Below are positions 1 through 9,235 of a DNA stretch of 64,000 nt, in pieces. Made by a program: the position numbers and the translations under genes. The DNA comes from Enchytraeus crypticus (taxonomy: Eukaryota; Annelida; Clitellata; Enchytraeida; Enchytraeidae), in NCBI GenBank assembly GCA_905160935.1, contig CAJHZI010000773.1, positions 208,501-272,500 of the forward strand, read 5' to 3'. Position 1 is the stretch's first letter. Every line of letters starts with the position of its first letter. The notes below the pieces were generated by a model. It was not told the DNA's origin. It worked only from the letters and a program-made list of their open reading frames with translations, and made no database searches.

Positions 1-220
1 TGTCTTGAAGGCGACTATAGAGCTAATATCCAAATCAACGCCAGAAAGGACATTCGGTCGGTGAGCTCCTAGACTCTAGAAATTGTTACAACATTGTCCA
101 AAACGAGTGGAAAATAGAAGAATGACTGATTATATGGTATTGGACAAAGAGATGCTTATAAGGTTTATTAGTGTTCCGACCCTAGTTAAATTAGGATTAA
201 AGAGAAGATGATGATGATGA
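1..220 (+). mobile_element. SINE-D copy, (GAT)n-tailed
   Basis: Similar to the copies at 490-770, 28352-28705 and 37630-37845: a block reading GATCCAAATCAACG-CAGAAAGG, then a CTAGACTCTAGAAATTG block, ending in GATGATGATGAC. The head is cut by the window edge. Confidence 0.55.
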
Positions 221-489
221 CGATGGTGTATGATGTCTGTACTTTGATGAAATACTTCATAAGAATAAGATATATGTGATATATGAACTAAACGTAATGT
301 GTTTACTTTACTAAATCAGTCAATCAAACGGAGAAAATGGCTCTCAAATTTAACATCATGTAGTTAATATATTATTATTTGTTTCCCTTTATTAACATTG
401 TATTGATATACATGTATTACTGGCTATAAGTGTTAATATTATTATTAACTCGGTTAATAACAATAGGTAAATTTATTTTATTTGTGTCG

Positions 490-775
490 TGTTCGGGTTG
501 AACAATACACCAAACTTGGACTGCACGTGTCAAACACGGCCACAAACCACTAAGATCCAAATCAACGTCAGAGAGGGCTTTCGTTTGGTGAGCGGCCAGG
601 CTCCAGAAATTGGCACAAAATATCTAATCTCGATCCTAACAAAACTTGGCTTTGAGGGAAGATTATGATGATGATGATGAGGACGATGATGTTAATGGTG
701 TCGATGCCCATGATGACGACCACGACGACAACGATGACGATGACGATGATGATGATGATGACGTTATTAACTCTG
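490..775 (+). mobile_element. SINE-D copy ending in a GAT microsatellite beside the TM exon
   Basis: Head GTGTCGTGTTCGGGTTG, body with the conserved AAATCAACGTCAGAGAGGGC block, then an interrupted (GAT)n/(GAC)n tract from 664. The tail stops about 20 nt before the acceptor of gene 1's TM exon, so the insertion sits where branch point and pyrimidine tract are expected. Confidence 0.6.
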
Positions 776-793
776 TTAATATATATATTTTAG

Positions 794-892
794 GAAATAA
801 CAGTGCGAATAACAACTTACTATTAATTCTACTGGTTATCATCATTGTCCTGCTGCTGGTTGCTTTATTGTGCGTCGCACTCAAGAAAATGG
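794..892 (+). CDS. Gene 1, transmembrane exon of an Ig-type receptor (partial gene)
   Basis: Internal exon of 99 nt in a phase 1-1 arrangement, the usual phase of exons in immunoglobulin-superfamily receptors. The acceptor is ..tatattttag at 793 and the donor GTATGT begins at 893. It encodes a short Asn-rich stalk (NNSANNN), then about 22 hydrophobic residues (LLLILLVIIIVLLLVALLCV) and a stop-transfer Lys-Lys. The open frame upstream (646-793) is a GAT microsatellite and is not part of the protein. The ectodomain exons must lie to the left of the window. Membrane topology and the link to the next exons are inferred from phase and from the paralogous gene 2. Confidence 0.72.
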
Positions 893-1204
893 GTATGTAG
901 ATGATAAAAGTTAAAATGCAGAAGCCGCCTATACTCTAATTCACAACCTAACTGAAAGCTTAGAGACTAGCCAAGCAAAATATTCGGACTGCATACCCTG
1001 GAAATACTTTTAAACAATTCAGCTAGGATTAAGACTGATTAATCGTTTGTTGTCCATTATAATACTGTTAGAGACAACATTATTACTCAATAAAGAATAA
1101 TATAATAAATGAATATACAAATTAAAACACCAATCCTGCAATGGGCTAGTAGATCCCATCGCGTAAGTTGTGTTATAGTTAGAGCTTCATGTTAAGCTTT
1201 ATCG

Positions 1205-1350
1205 TTATCCTGAGAATTTACCAATAACCATCTGACTAAAGAGCATGCGGTAGATGGTTACTATCCCTTTATTAAGATCAGTAGGTGCGATTTGTTCGAA
1301 TCTCTGTCCGTCTCTGACAGTTTTAGAAGAGATGAAACTCGTATTAAAAA
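1205..1350 (+). mobile_element. Degenerate tRNA-derived SINE (SINE-T like)
   Basis: AAGAGCATGCGGTAGATGG resembles a box A region and TTTGTTCGAATCTC a box B. The order matches the SINE-T copies at 7780 and 8135. Strongly decayed. Confidence 0.35.
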
Positions 1351-1774
1351 TTACTTTAGACTTAAGACCAAGGTTTTACATCTAATTATTATTCAGATCT
1401 TTAAATCTGGTCATGTTCATGTAAATCTCAGATCTAATTGATAGTGCAGTGCTGGTACTCCTACTTGCAGTATGTTTTACACTAATTCTAGACACATGAT
1501 GTGCCATGAAATTGACCCGTCAAAGGGACTATGCCTTACCCAATCCCTTGTAGGGCCATTAGCTTCAAAAATATGGCTTCGAATTCGGCAGTAGCCAGGA
1601 CACAAAACGTAGTATTACTAATACATTTTATGTAATGTTCAGCCAATTAACTCAACTACACAATTCTAATCTACGAAGTATCTGTCTTCTACTAAGTAAC
1701 TTATATAAGCATATAAACGACGGTTTTATAAAGCTCACCCACTAAAATAGTAGTTTATCACTTACAAAAACTTC

Positions 1775-2000
1775 CTTTTAGCGTGCCTTATCCCTATTCG
1801 GGGTCGACACGGAGGGGACTGGATAGGAAATGAAACATTAAGGTCGTCTATCCATCGGCCTGACACCACCAAGTGTATACGACTAGGTTTTTAATCGCCC
1901 CTCGGAAGAGAAAACCCCACGTCGCTACGCAGTCTCGAACCCGCGACCTCTCGTTTAATAGGCGAGCTCTCTACCCACTGCGCCACGTGGCGTTCAGTAG
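1775..2000 (-). mobile_element. tRNA-headed SINE, separate family
   Basis: On the minus strand GGCGCAGTGGGTAGAGAGC (box A) and CGGGTTCGAGACTGC (box B) form a tRNA-like head with a CCACGT/ACGTGG acceptor-like stem. The anticodon arm does not fold cleanly and a 120-nt non-tRNA body follows. It is a SINE, not a tRNA gene. This is the only copy seen in the window. Confidence 0.55.
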
Positions 2001-2297
2001 TTTATCACTTATAATTACTTTAAAATATTTTTTGATTATTTTGTTGTTTCATTTGTGAACATTGCTTGACGACGTTAATTGTGTGTTCAAGTATTGGTGA
2101 AAATTTAGTTTAGTAATCAATAGTCAATTAATCAATAGTCTAAATCAATAGTCGCAACAAATCAATCAAGACAAAGCAGCTTAAAGCTGACAACTGATTT
2201 GTAGTTTTTTCTGTTTGTATTTTAGTTGTAAACGACCGCATTCGCATTATATATTTTGTATCATAACTTTTTTCTCGTTGCGTTGTTTATGCACCAG

Positions 2298-2444
2298 GGA
2301 CTACAGTGACAGAGAGTAAAGTACAGGAGCCGGATGTTATAGCATTGTCAGCATCCGCCTCTGACACTGCGACGCTTGAGTCAACATTGAGCCAAAGAGA
2401 AACAAGTTTGTACAATTATGAGTCGTGCTATAGGCGCATCATAA
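2298..2444 (+). CDS. Gene 1, first cytoplasmic exon (3' border uncertain)
   Basis: Acceptor ..tatgcaccag ends at 2297. In the phase left by the TM exon the frame stays open for 48 codons: TTVTESKVQEPDVIALS, a Ser/Thr-rich stretch, then SLYNYESCYRR with three tyrosines. The next exon needs a phase-1 donor. Two candidates exist: GTGTCA after 2444 keeps all the tyrosines, and GTTTGT after 2405 drops them. Neither is a strong donor. The role is inferred: a cytoplasmic juxtamembrane segment, matching in position the first cytoplasmic exon of gene 2 (17607-17723). It is too short and too spliced to appear as a long open frame. Confidence 0.5.
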
Positions 2445-3244
2445 GTGTCACTATACATATACTAAAGTGAAATACATGTGAACTGAAGCCAGTGAAACTG
2501 AACGAGAGTGCGCATTGAAATCGTGTAAACTTTGGTCGATAATTACTGACTCTGCTAAATTTTAAATGCAAAATGAATAATGCCTAAGTACAAGTATTTC
2601 GTAATTTAAGTTGAAATTGCATTGAACTTTCATGTGATAGATTAGCTTTCCTGGTATCCTGAAAAAGAATGCTTAGGAATTAGGTGCTATATGCTAAACT
2701 TGTGTATTATTTAAAGACGTGCGTTTGTCTTAATCTTCTTCATTAAACTTAAAATTTGTGGAATCCACCAAACCATCCGTAGTTCTAAAGTTGAGTGAGT
2801 TTAAGAGGAGTCATTTCCCCCATACTATAAAAATAAGTTGATTAGATCCGACATCCGTCTTCAACTGGTACTACTATTGCCGAAACTATTAAATAAAATG
2901 ATGTTTACACAAGTCATCTACTATTTACGCTTAATCAAGTGCTGGTCTCCACTAATAAACTGCCTGCACAGCAAAGTATTTCCTTGTGTTTCTATACTAG
3001 ACTATAAATGCGCAAAACTTCGCAAATGAGCTTATATAATATCGATGAGACTGTCAGGTTGGTTTTAGTACTCACGCGCATGTACCTGTCTGCTAAGCAA
3101 GAGGCCATGGGCCCGAAACTCAGTCAACTCGGTTCCGCCAGTAATTGTAGTCCATGTGGTACAGAACTGTCGTTATTACAGTAGTTTTGTATGACTTCTT
3201 AGCAACGCACCAGCAATTTAGCTGTCAAAGCATAAGCTAATTAA

Positions 3245-3720
3245 TTAGTTATTGTTATTCAGCATTGTTTGCCTTCGTAGTCTTTGCTCTATTACTATTC
3301 AGTTTCAGTATTATCACTTCTCTTCTTCTCTAAGTGCCGTGCCTGTTCCAAGCCTGGTCGGTCATGGTCATATTCCTCCATATGTCTCTGTTCATTGTAG
3401 CTCTGATCATCTCTATTTCAGTCAATTGCATCCATTTGCTAAGACTCTTAATAAACGTCATTCGTTGTCTACCCTTGCATCTTTTTCCTTCTATTATTCC
3501 TGTCACTGCAGTATTTTCAACTATTTTGTTCCGCATAATGTGTCCAAAAAATTCATCTGTTGTCGTCGTATTCGGTTCAAAAGGTCACGCACGGCAAGTT
3601 GACATTCTTTATAAAACATCATTTTTAACACGATCTATGTAAGATATACGTAGCATTCTTCTATAGAACCACATCTCTGTTGCCTCAAGATTCGATTCCA
3701 TTAGAGAAGAGCTTGTCAAA
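3245..3720 (-). mobile_element. LINE 3' fragment, separate from LINE-A
   Basis: The minus-strand frame 3536-3330 contains GIIEGKRCKGRQRM and FIKSLSKWMQL, the basic C-terminal motif (EGKRxRGRxR) seen after the reverse transcriptase of several LINE groups. Upstream minus-strand sequence (to about 3720) continues in broken frames. 5'-truncated and decayed; clade not assigned. Confidence 0.5.
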
Positions 3721-3857
3721 CTTCACTTCCATATAAAATGTTGGTTGAATATAGCATTGAAAAAGTCCTTTTTTGGTATCAATTGAAAATTTATGGCGTC
3801 TGAAAATCTTTGACATTCTGTTATATTATCACTTATTATTAAATGTCGGTTTTCGAT

Positions 3858-4230
3858 ATATCTTCTTCTTCAGTGCACTGAAAATGGCAAGTTCAAGGTA
3901 CATGTTCATACTCAAAGTCTGCTTTCTCACTCCATAAGAGCTCTCGTTAGATCAACAAGTTAATCCCTTTACAAATTCTATGCCTTGTCCATACCTTATG
4001 TAGCCTCTAGCTTGGGAACAGTATGGCTTCTGAGGTGGTTTCCTGTTGCCTTCCTCAGTTAGGTGGATTAATTAGCATTTAATCCTGGGGGAAAATATTT
4101 CTTGGTGAGGTGGGTCTCCTCTTGACATCTTCAGCTCCTGCCTTTAGTCCCCTCTTACGTATACACGCGGCAGATTGTTTGCGGTTATCCTATTCTGCAG
4201 TGGTCCAACCACACCCGAGCACAACACGGG
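3858..4230 (-). mobile_element. SINE-H copy (hairpin-tail SINE)
   Basis: On the minus strand it begins CCCCGTGTTGTGCTCGGGTG and has the central block GACCCACCTCACCAAG. It ends CTTGAACTTGCCA with a LINE-A-like AGTGCACTG terminus. About 370 nt; other copies at 9236, 43072 and 44000. The head abuts a (TA)n tract. Confidence 0.65.
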
Positions 4231-4310
4231 GAATATATATATATATATATATATATATTACAATATTATATTACAATTATATATATAATTATATATATAT
4301 ATAATATTTA
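4231..4310. repeat. (TA)n-rich tract
   Basis: TA dinucleotide array with short interruptions, lying between a SINE-H head and a SINE-T tail. Confidence 0.9.
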
Positions 4311-4314
4311 TATT

Positions 4315-4450
4315 AAAAGCTGGTAAAGCTAAGGTTAACGTCAGTTTCCTCACTCGACAGCGATGTCAGTGACGGGCTAGCCCAGGATTTGAACCTGCAC
4401 CTACTGATCCGCGGTCGAGTATCTTACCCACTTCGCCATTGGCTCGAGCC
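4315..4450 (-). mobile_element. SINE-T copy (tRNA-derived)
   Basis: Minus strand: TGGCGAAGTGGGTAAGATAC (box A side), GCAGGTTCAAATCCTGG (box B), then GTCACTGACATCGC and the terminal block GAGGAAACTGACGTTAA. Best-preserved member of this family in the window. Confidence 0.7.
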
Positions 4451-4460
4451 AATGGCGAAG
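4431..4460. repeat. Perfect 30-bp palindrome made of two SINE heads
   Basis: CTTCGCCATTGGCTC followed by its exact complement GAGCCAATGGCGAAG. Two SINE-T heads meet head to head; the second is only about 25 nt long before a (TA)n tract. Confidence 0.85.
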
Positions 4461-4464
4461 TCGG

Positions 4465-4465
<1 letters not shown>

Positions 4466-4499
<34 letters not shown>

Positions 4500-4675
4500 T
4501 ATAAATTTAATTATATATACATGGTTATAATTATATATTATATTACAATTATTATATAATATATCTGTTATATATTACGTTATATTTATAATATTATATA
4601 TATATATATATGTACATGTATATATATATGTATATATATACATGTATATATATATATATATATATATGATAACAT
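4466..4675. repeat. (TA)n-rich complex
   Basis: About 200 nt of TA repeats with ACATGTA and ATTATA interruptions, ending some 60 nt before the gene 1 exon at 4735. Confidence 0.85.
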
Positions 4676-4734
4676 ATTAATGATAACAAACTATCATCAC
4701 TTGATATGATAATATAATTATATATTGTTTACAG

Positions 4735-4931
4735 ATTTCTATGGCCGAGCAATTGAGAATCCGGGTTATGGCACGAATTCACCCAGGCTAAGGCCTTTAT
4801 CTCTACTTACTACTGATCCCTTAAATGCCTGCCCAACGGTAGAAGGTCTAAATAATATTTATCAAAATGAGTGGAAAGAAAGTTCATTTCTTCTTCAATC
4901 GCAAATCGCAAAATTTCCTGTTGATACTACG
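4735..4931 (+). CDS. Gene 1, second cytoplasmic exon with NPxY and YxN motifs
   Basis: The acceptor ..tattgtttacag at 4734 opens in phase 1, in register with the previous exon. The 65-codon frame carries FYGRAIENPGYGTNS, in which NPGY is an NPxY-type PTB or endocytosis motif, and NNIYQNEW, in which Y-Q-N matches the pYxN consensus for Grb2-type SH2 domains. The chosen donor is ACG/GTTAGG after 4931, which ends in phase 0 as the last exon requires. An alternative phase-0 donor (GTAGAA after 4838) would drop the YxN motif. Binding partners are known for the motif classes only and were not shown here. Confidence 0.6.
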
Positions 4932-5054
4932 GTTAGGCAAACTCTAGACCATTGCTATCTCCCTTTATTGTGTATATAGGATTATTGCTGAATAATTACT
5001 GCCACTTCGTAGTTCACAAGCGAGATTGAAAGAGTAATATCGTTATTAAAAAGC

Positions 5055-5236
5055 TAAAGCCAAGTTTAATAATAAAGGTTTAACGTCCGTTGGCTCATAC
5101 AAGGATGATGTCAGGGACGTAGTTTACTAGTTTAGCGTCAGTTTCCTGTTCGAATAGTATATCAGTTAAGGGAGAGCACAGAATTTTAATCCTGCACCAA
5201 GTGGTCCGCTGTCGAACAACTTGTCAACAAGCTAAA
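5055..5236 (-). mobile_element. SINE-T copy, decayed
   Basis: TTAACGTCCG-TGGCTCATACAAGG and TTAGCGTCAGTTTCCTG are two overlapping tail blocks, followed by TTTTAATCCTGCACC (box B on the minus strand). The head region runs straight into the 13-bp minisatellite. Confidence 0.5.
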
Positions 5237-5366
5237 GGCTGAGCCTGGTGGCTGAGCCTGATGGCTGAGTCTGGTGGCTGAGCCTGGTGGTCGAGCCTGG
5301 TGGCTGAGCCTGATGGCTGAGCCTGGTAGCTGAGCCAGGTGGCTGAGCCTAGTGGCTGAGCCCTGT
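5237..5366. repeat. 13-bp minisatellite, about ten units
   Basis: Unit GGCTGAGCCTGGT repeated about ten times with single-base variants (CCTGAT, TCTGGT, CCAGGT, CCTAGT). It probably grew from the SINE head GGCTSGAGCC. It ends 70 nt before the acceptor of gene 1's last exon. Confidence 0.9.
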
Positions 5367-5436
5367 TATTATAGTATACGATTGATACTACTTACTAAAA
5401 TGACGGCTAATTAATTCTTAGACTATCGTTTTTCAG

Positions 5437-5652
5437 GTTCAAGGGGCGGACGGGACGGTGTACGCTTTGCTAGACCCGATAGCGCGGCAGATCGGTCGAG
5501 AGGCGCAGGCCGTCAAGCCCTTACCGGAGACTCGCTTGCCCGAACAGTCTGTGTATGCCTACATCGATCACACGGTTCAGCTTATCGAAGAAGACGAAAA
5601 ACTGAAACAGAAAGAATCAGCTCTAACACAGGAACATATGGAATGTCTCTAA
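5437..5652 (+). CDS. Gene 1, terminal exon with tandem tyrosine motifs
   Basis: Acceptor ..atcgtttttcag ends at 5436; phase 0, 71 codons plus TAA. The start reads VQGADGTVYALLDP, and DGTVYA is identical to the terminal exon of gene 2. TVYALL is close to an ITSM/ITIM core. SVYAYI (residues 45-50) fits the ITIM consensus S/I/V/L-x-Y-x-x-I/V/L. A highly charged tail follows (EEDEKLKQKESALTQEH), possibly a short helix. The exon is clearly GC-richer than its AT-rich surroundings, as expected for conserved coding sequence. The function is inferred: recruitment of SH2-domain phosphatases or kinases by an inhibitory-type receptor. Confidence 0.75.
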   Translation, partial: VQGADGTVYALLDPIARQIGREAQAVKPLPETRLPEQSVYAYIDHTVQLIEEDEKLKQKESALTQEHMECL

Positions 5653-5855
5653 TCAATGAAACCATCCGACGTTTTATTAGTATTTATTAATATAGTGTCT
5701 GCTGTAATATATTAATGATGTACTTGTTCTAAGATTAAGATTAAGCCGTAGGGCTTGAGTTAAGATTCTTCTATCTGTCAGGAGAATTTACATTATTAGT
5801 GGAGTTTTAAATTAATCGTTTCCTCTGTTTAATGGATTGCAGTAAATACAGAGAG
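5653..5855 (+). other. Gene 1 likely 3' UTR / downstream sequence
   Basis: AT-rich, non-coding sequence between the gene 1 stop and a hAT-like element. No canonical AATAAA is visible. An AGTAAA variant occurs at 5841-5846, just before the transposon, but it is weak evidence for a cleavage site. Confidence 0.3.
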
Positions 5856-6663
5856 CAGGGGCGGATCCAGGAATTTTTTAAGTGGGGTGCCCGAAAAATT
5901 GTTAGAGTACATTCTTTTTGCTTACGCCCCGCCGTCTTTGGGACATGTGACGCAACCAGACAAATTTATGTTGGGGGGGGGGGCTCAAAATTTATTCACT
6001 ACTGAATTCGGGTGATACAGTGAGTGTATCCCCGTAACTTACCCCCCCCCCCCCCCGCCTATACCCGTACTAAGGTCAGGGGAATACCTAAAATCCTACA
6101 TTTGTTTTGGAAAAGTAGGCTAATTTTGTCACCTCTGAAGAAACTCTGAAGAACTCGACGAATTGCAAAAGTGACCTAATTTTGATGGTGGTGGGGGGGG
6201 CTTAACCCCTCCCATACAAGGCCGTTTGCACGACTGCTACGGGACAGAGTTTACATTCTGTACACCCTTTTTTGCTCCAATGCATAGATTCAAGTGAAAA
6301 TTGAGAGCTAGTGAAACGGTCAACATTTTTTGGACCTCCTTCCATTTTACAGGGCTCCTAGTATATCCAAGAAAGAAATCGAGTTATTGGAAATGAGTTC
6401 CCTGTCGTACCACCCCCCACCCCCCTCCCCCGGGCCCCCTAACCACTGCCATTACTAACATATTTACACATCGAAATTGCTTTCGAAACAATAAACTACA
6501 CCCTGTCATACCCTCCACTCCGGCCCCCTAACCACTGCCATTATTAACATATTTACACATCGAAATTGCCTTAGAAATAATGAAAATATTTATTATAATT
6601 TTTTATCGGCGGACCTAAGAGGGGGGGCCCGGGCCCCCTGGGCCCCCCCTGGATCCGCCACTG
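5856..6663 (+). mobile_element. hAT-like non-autonomous element, GGCGGATCC family, copy 1
   Basis: Termini CAGGGGCGGATCCAGG and CCTGGATCCGCCACTG form inverted repeats; flanks ACAGAGAG and GCAGTGAG match at 6 of 8 positions, consistent with an old 8-bp target duplication. No transposase frame. The interior has C/G runs and a direct duplication (about 6420-6480 and 6510-6580). Confidence 0.7.
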
Positions 6664-7779
6664 GCAGTGAGGCTGAAATGTGTGGATATTGATACAGTTT
6701 GTAATGAAAATTGCAATCAGAGTTTGAAAAATTGTCGCTTAGGCCGAATGAAGTGAGGAATGGATAAGAATTTGTGAAATGCATTTTTTGAAATAGCCGA
6801 ATTGCACATGGCTTCATCTGATCATCAGCAAATATATTCCTCTTAATTAATTATCATTATTATTATTTATTTAAGAATATTGTTATATTTACTGAAACGT
6901 TAGATTCATACTATTTCATCAAAGTTATAAGTTAGATGTTTATATGCGATTACATTACTATTTGTAATAAATCAAAATCTACGAGTTTTGACTATTTCAA
7001 AGAATTGTTCTAAACTAAGAAATTGTAAAATGATAACATTTATTCTTTCATTTATTTCTCTTCAAGTACAAACTGTTAAGATTCACTCAGGTTTAAATGA
7101 CAGCCTCGCCATGTTATACATGTACTGCTGTTTTCGGTACAATTGATCTCTTGCTACAACCTGTAAGCCCAGTTTATGATCATTTTCAACTAGAGGGAAA
7201 CGTGCAAAATAGTTTCAATTGGAGACAAAATGTATGTAGTGCCCATAAACTAAAGATCCTTTAACGTGTATCATAATGTTTGAGAGTTTTAAAATTTATC
7301 TCAGTTGTTCCTATAAAACTAAAGTGATGTTTAGCTCTGAGAGTTTGATTGCAAAAATTTCAATTACTTTTGTTGAAGAGGAAAATTCCAAGAGGTTTGT
7401 ATAATCACGTTCACTCGTGGATAAACTGAAGAATTTTAAAGAGGCATAACGTTTCCAGTATTTTAACGAATTTTTAAAACAAACGCCGAGAAATCTAGCT
7501 TGTCTCTTTTGGAAGAGTTTTTGAGAGAGTATAATTAGTACATTCATGTTCTCTACGTTATTTACGTTAAGAGAACGAATAAGGGTGAATAAGATTCACG
7601 TCGAATGGAGAAAATAAATTAGCAGTAAGGAATTTTTTATTGTTCGTAGTTAAATATAATATGAATATCTTGTTAAAGGACTCATAATTTTGTGAACTGT
7701 CGACAAGATTCTAAAATTTTAGAGTATTTACAAGATTCTGAAATATTGGAGTTTTTCAAGCTAAATACTGCATGCTACT
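6664..7779. other. Intergenic AT-rich sequence between the convergent genes
   Basis: Short frames occur (7311-7547 minus, for example), but none shows a recognisable domain, splice pattern or repeat relation. Confidence 0.5.
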
Positions 7780-7930
7780 GGGCTAAGCCAGTAGCATGTT
7801 GGTAAGTTGTCCGTCTGCGAAGCAGTAAGTGCAGATTTCATATCTGATACTCTCTCCGTCACCGATATGCCTTTTTGATATGAAATTAACCTTCAACCAT
7901 CTTTTAGTCTTTGGCCTTTTAGGCTATAAA
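7780..7930 (+). mobile_element. SINE-T related copy
   Basis: CCAGTAGCATGTTGGTAAG, then TCTCTCCGTCACCGATATGCC and a GAAATTAACCTT tail. Same layout as the copy at 8135-8285. Confidence 0.45.
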
Positions 7931-8134
7931 AACATCTGTAAATTTTAACTGCTAAGCTGTTCATAGTAATTGTAGTTATTTTATGCAATTTCGCTTTAAT
8001 TATTTATGCGGATTTGAAGTATTTTACATCGTTATTTTAATTTCCTCATGCATTGAATTAAGTTAATTGAATTATTACTTTTGTGCTGGCTACACAATTT
8101 ATCTTTATTTGATCTTCACAATTAACAGTGCCAA

Positions 8135-8285
8135 TCTTTAGCCGACATGCCGGTAGCATGTCAGAAGCTTGCCCTACTGCTGATCAGTAGGAACAGGGTT
8201 CAAATTCATATCTCGTCCCGTCACTGGTGTGCCTTTTCGAGGGAGGCGTTTAGCTTTGGTTTGCCTTTACCCTTTGCTAAATTAA
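8135..8285 (+). mobile_element. SINE-T related copy
   Basis: CCGGTAGCATGTCAGAAGC, box B-like CAGGGTTCAAATTC, then CGTCACTGGTGTGCCTTTTC and a TTTAGCTTTGG tail, followed by sequence leading into the next (TA)n tract. Confidence 0.5.
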
Positions 8286-8297
8286 TGTAACAGTGGA

Positions 8298-8298
<1 letters not shown>

Positions 8299-8351
<53 letters not shown>
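8299..8351. repeat. (TA)n microsatellite
   Basis: Uninterrupted TA repeat of about 26 units. Confidence 0.95.
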
Positions 8352-8353
<2 letters not shown>

Positions 8354-9235
8354 CCTATTTTGAAATTTAAAAAACAAAACAATAGCATAGCTTATTCCTT
8401 TTAATGTAATGATGTTATATTTTTATTTAGATGCTTTACCCCTCTCAGTGTCCTCCTTAGTGAGCGATACTAAGCACAAAACTCTTCTAATTATCTGTGT
8501 CCATCTCTTTACCACTTCACTAACATAGTCGTGTACGCTTTCGTGCCATAAAACATCTCTAATTTGGTCTTTTGTAAATTTCTTTTTGGATACTCTTTCT
8601 ATTAAAATATCTTATCAAATCATCTCCACTTGGGTCCAACACTTCTTTGTAGATACTGCATATCTTAAGGCATTTTGCATCTGTCTGAATGATCATGATG
8701 AGGTTTTTATTATGTCACGATTGATTTTTCATATATTACTATGTAGTATATGAGTTTCTATCCAAATTGTTCAATTTTTCCAAGCAACGATTTTTTTAAA
8801 CACTATTTGTTTTCATCTAACTGCCTTCCTTAATGTTCACAAGCTTCTTGTGTAATAAATTTCTATGCAATATATTCAATTATTGTTAAAGCTGTTTCAA
8901 ATTCATTGATGGATGTCAAGTATAATTGCGTGGCTAATGTTTCACTTTAGTTTCCTTTCACGGCTCCTATCATTTATTAAATAAGTAAACCTTTACTTGA
9001 TTTGTTACAGTTTTGACCGAGATAGTCAGACAGTCTATCAGTAGGCCTATTCCATTTAAATATGAAATATACCTTTCATAGTCTTCTTCAGTCCAATCTC
9101 GCCGTCAGACATCACGTTATAACCGACTTCTAATCTCTTCTTATTAATTCAACTCAACATGTGCTTCTTCAGTGCCACCCTGGTCTTTCATTTACGTACT
9201 GATATATTATATATTAATGACTCGTATTGTGCTCA
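8352..9235. other. Unassigned spacer with one open stretch of about 57 codons
   Basis: On the minus strand 8605-8433 reads RVSKKKFTKDQIRDVLWHES and continues open to KRWTQIIRRV and TEDTERGK-like residues. I do not recognise it. It could be LINE debris or an exon of an unknown gene. The rest is AT-rich and featureless. Confidence 0.3.

Noticed and set aside
646-790. Open frame rich in Asp and His before the TM exon
   Set aside because: It is the GAT/GAC microsatellite tail of a SINE-D copy; the supported exon starts at 794.
1905-1995. Possible tRNA gene on the minus strand
   Set aside because: Good box A and B, but the anticodon arm does not form a normal 5-bp stem and 7-nt loop and a non-tRNA body follows; called a SINE.
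5237-5366. CRISPR-like array
   Set aside because: Units are contiguous without spacers, in a eukaryotic context; it is a minisatellite.
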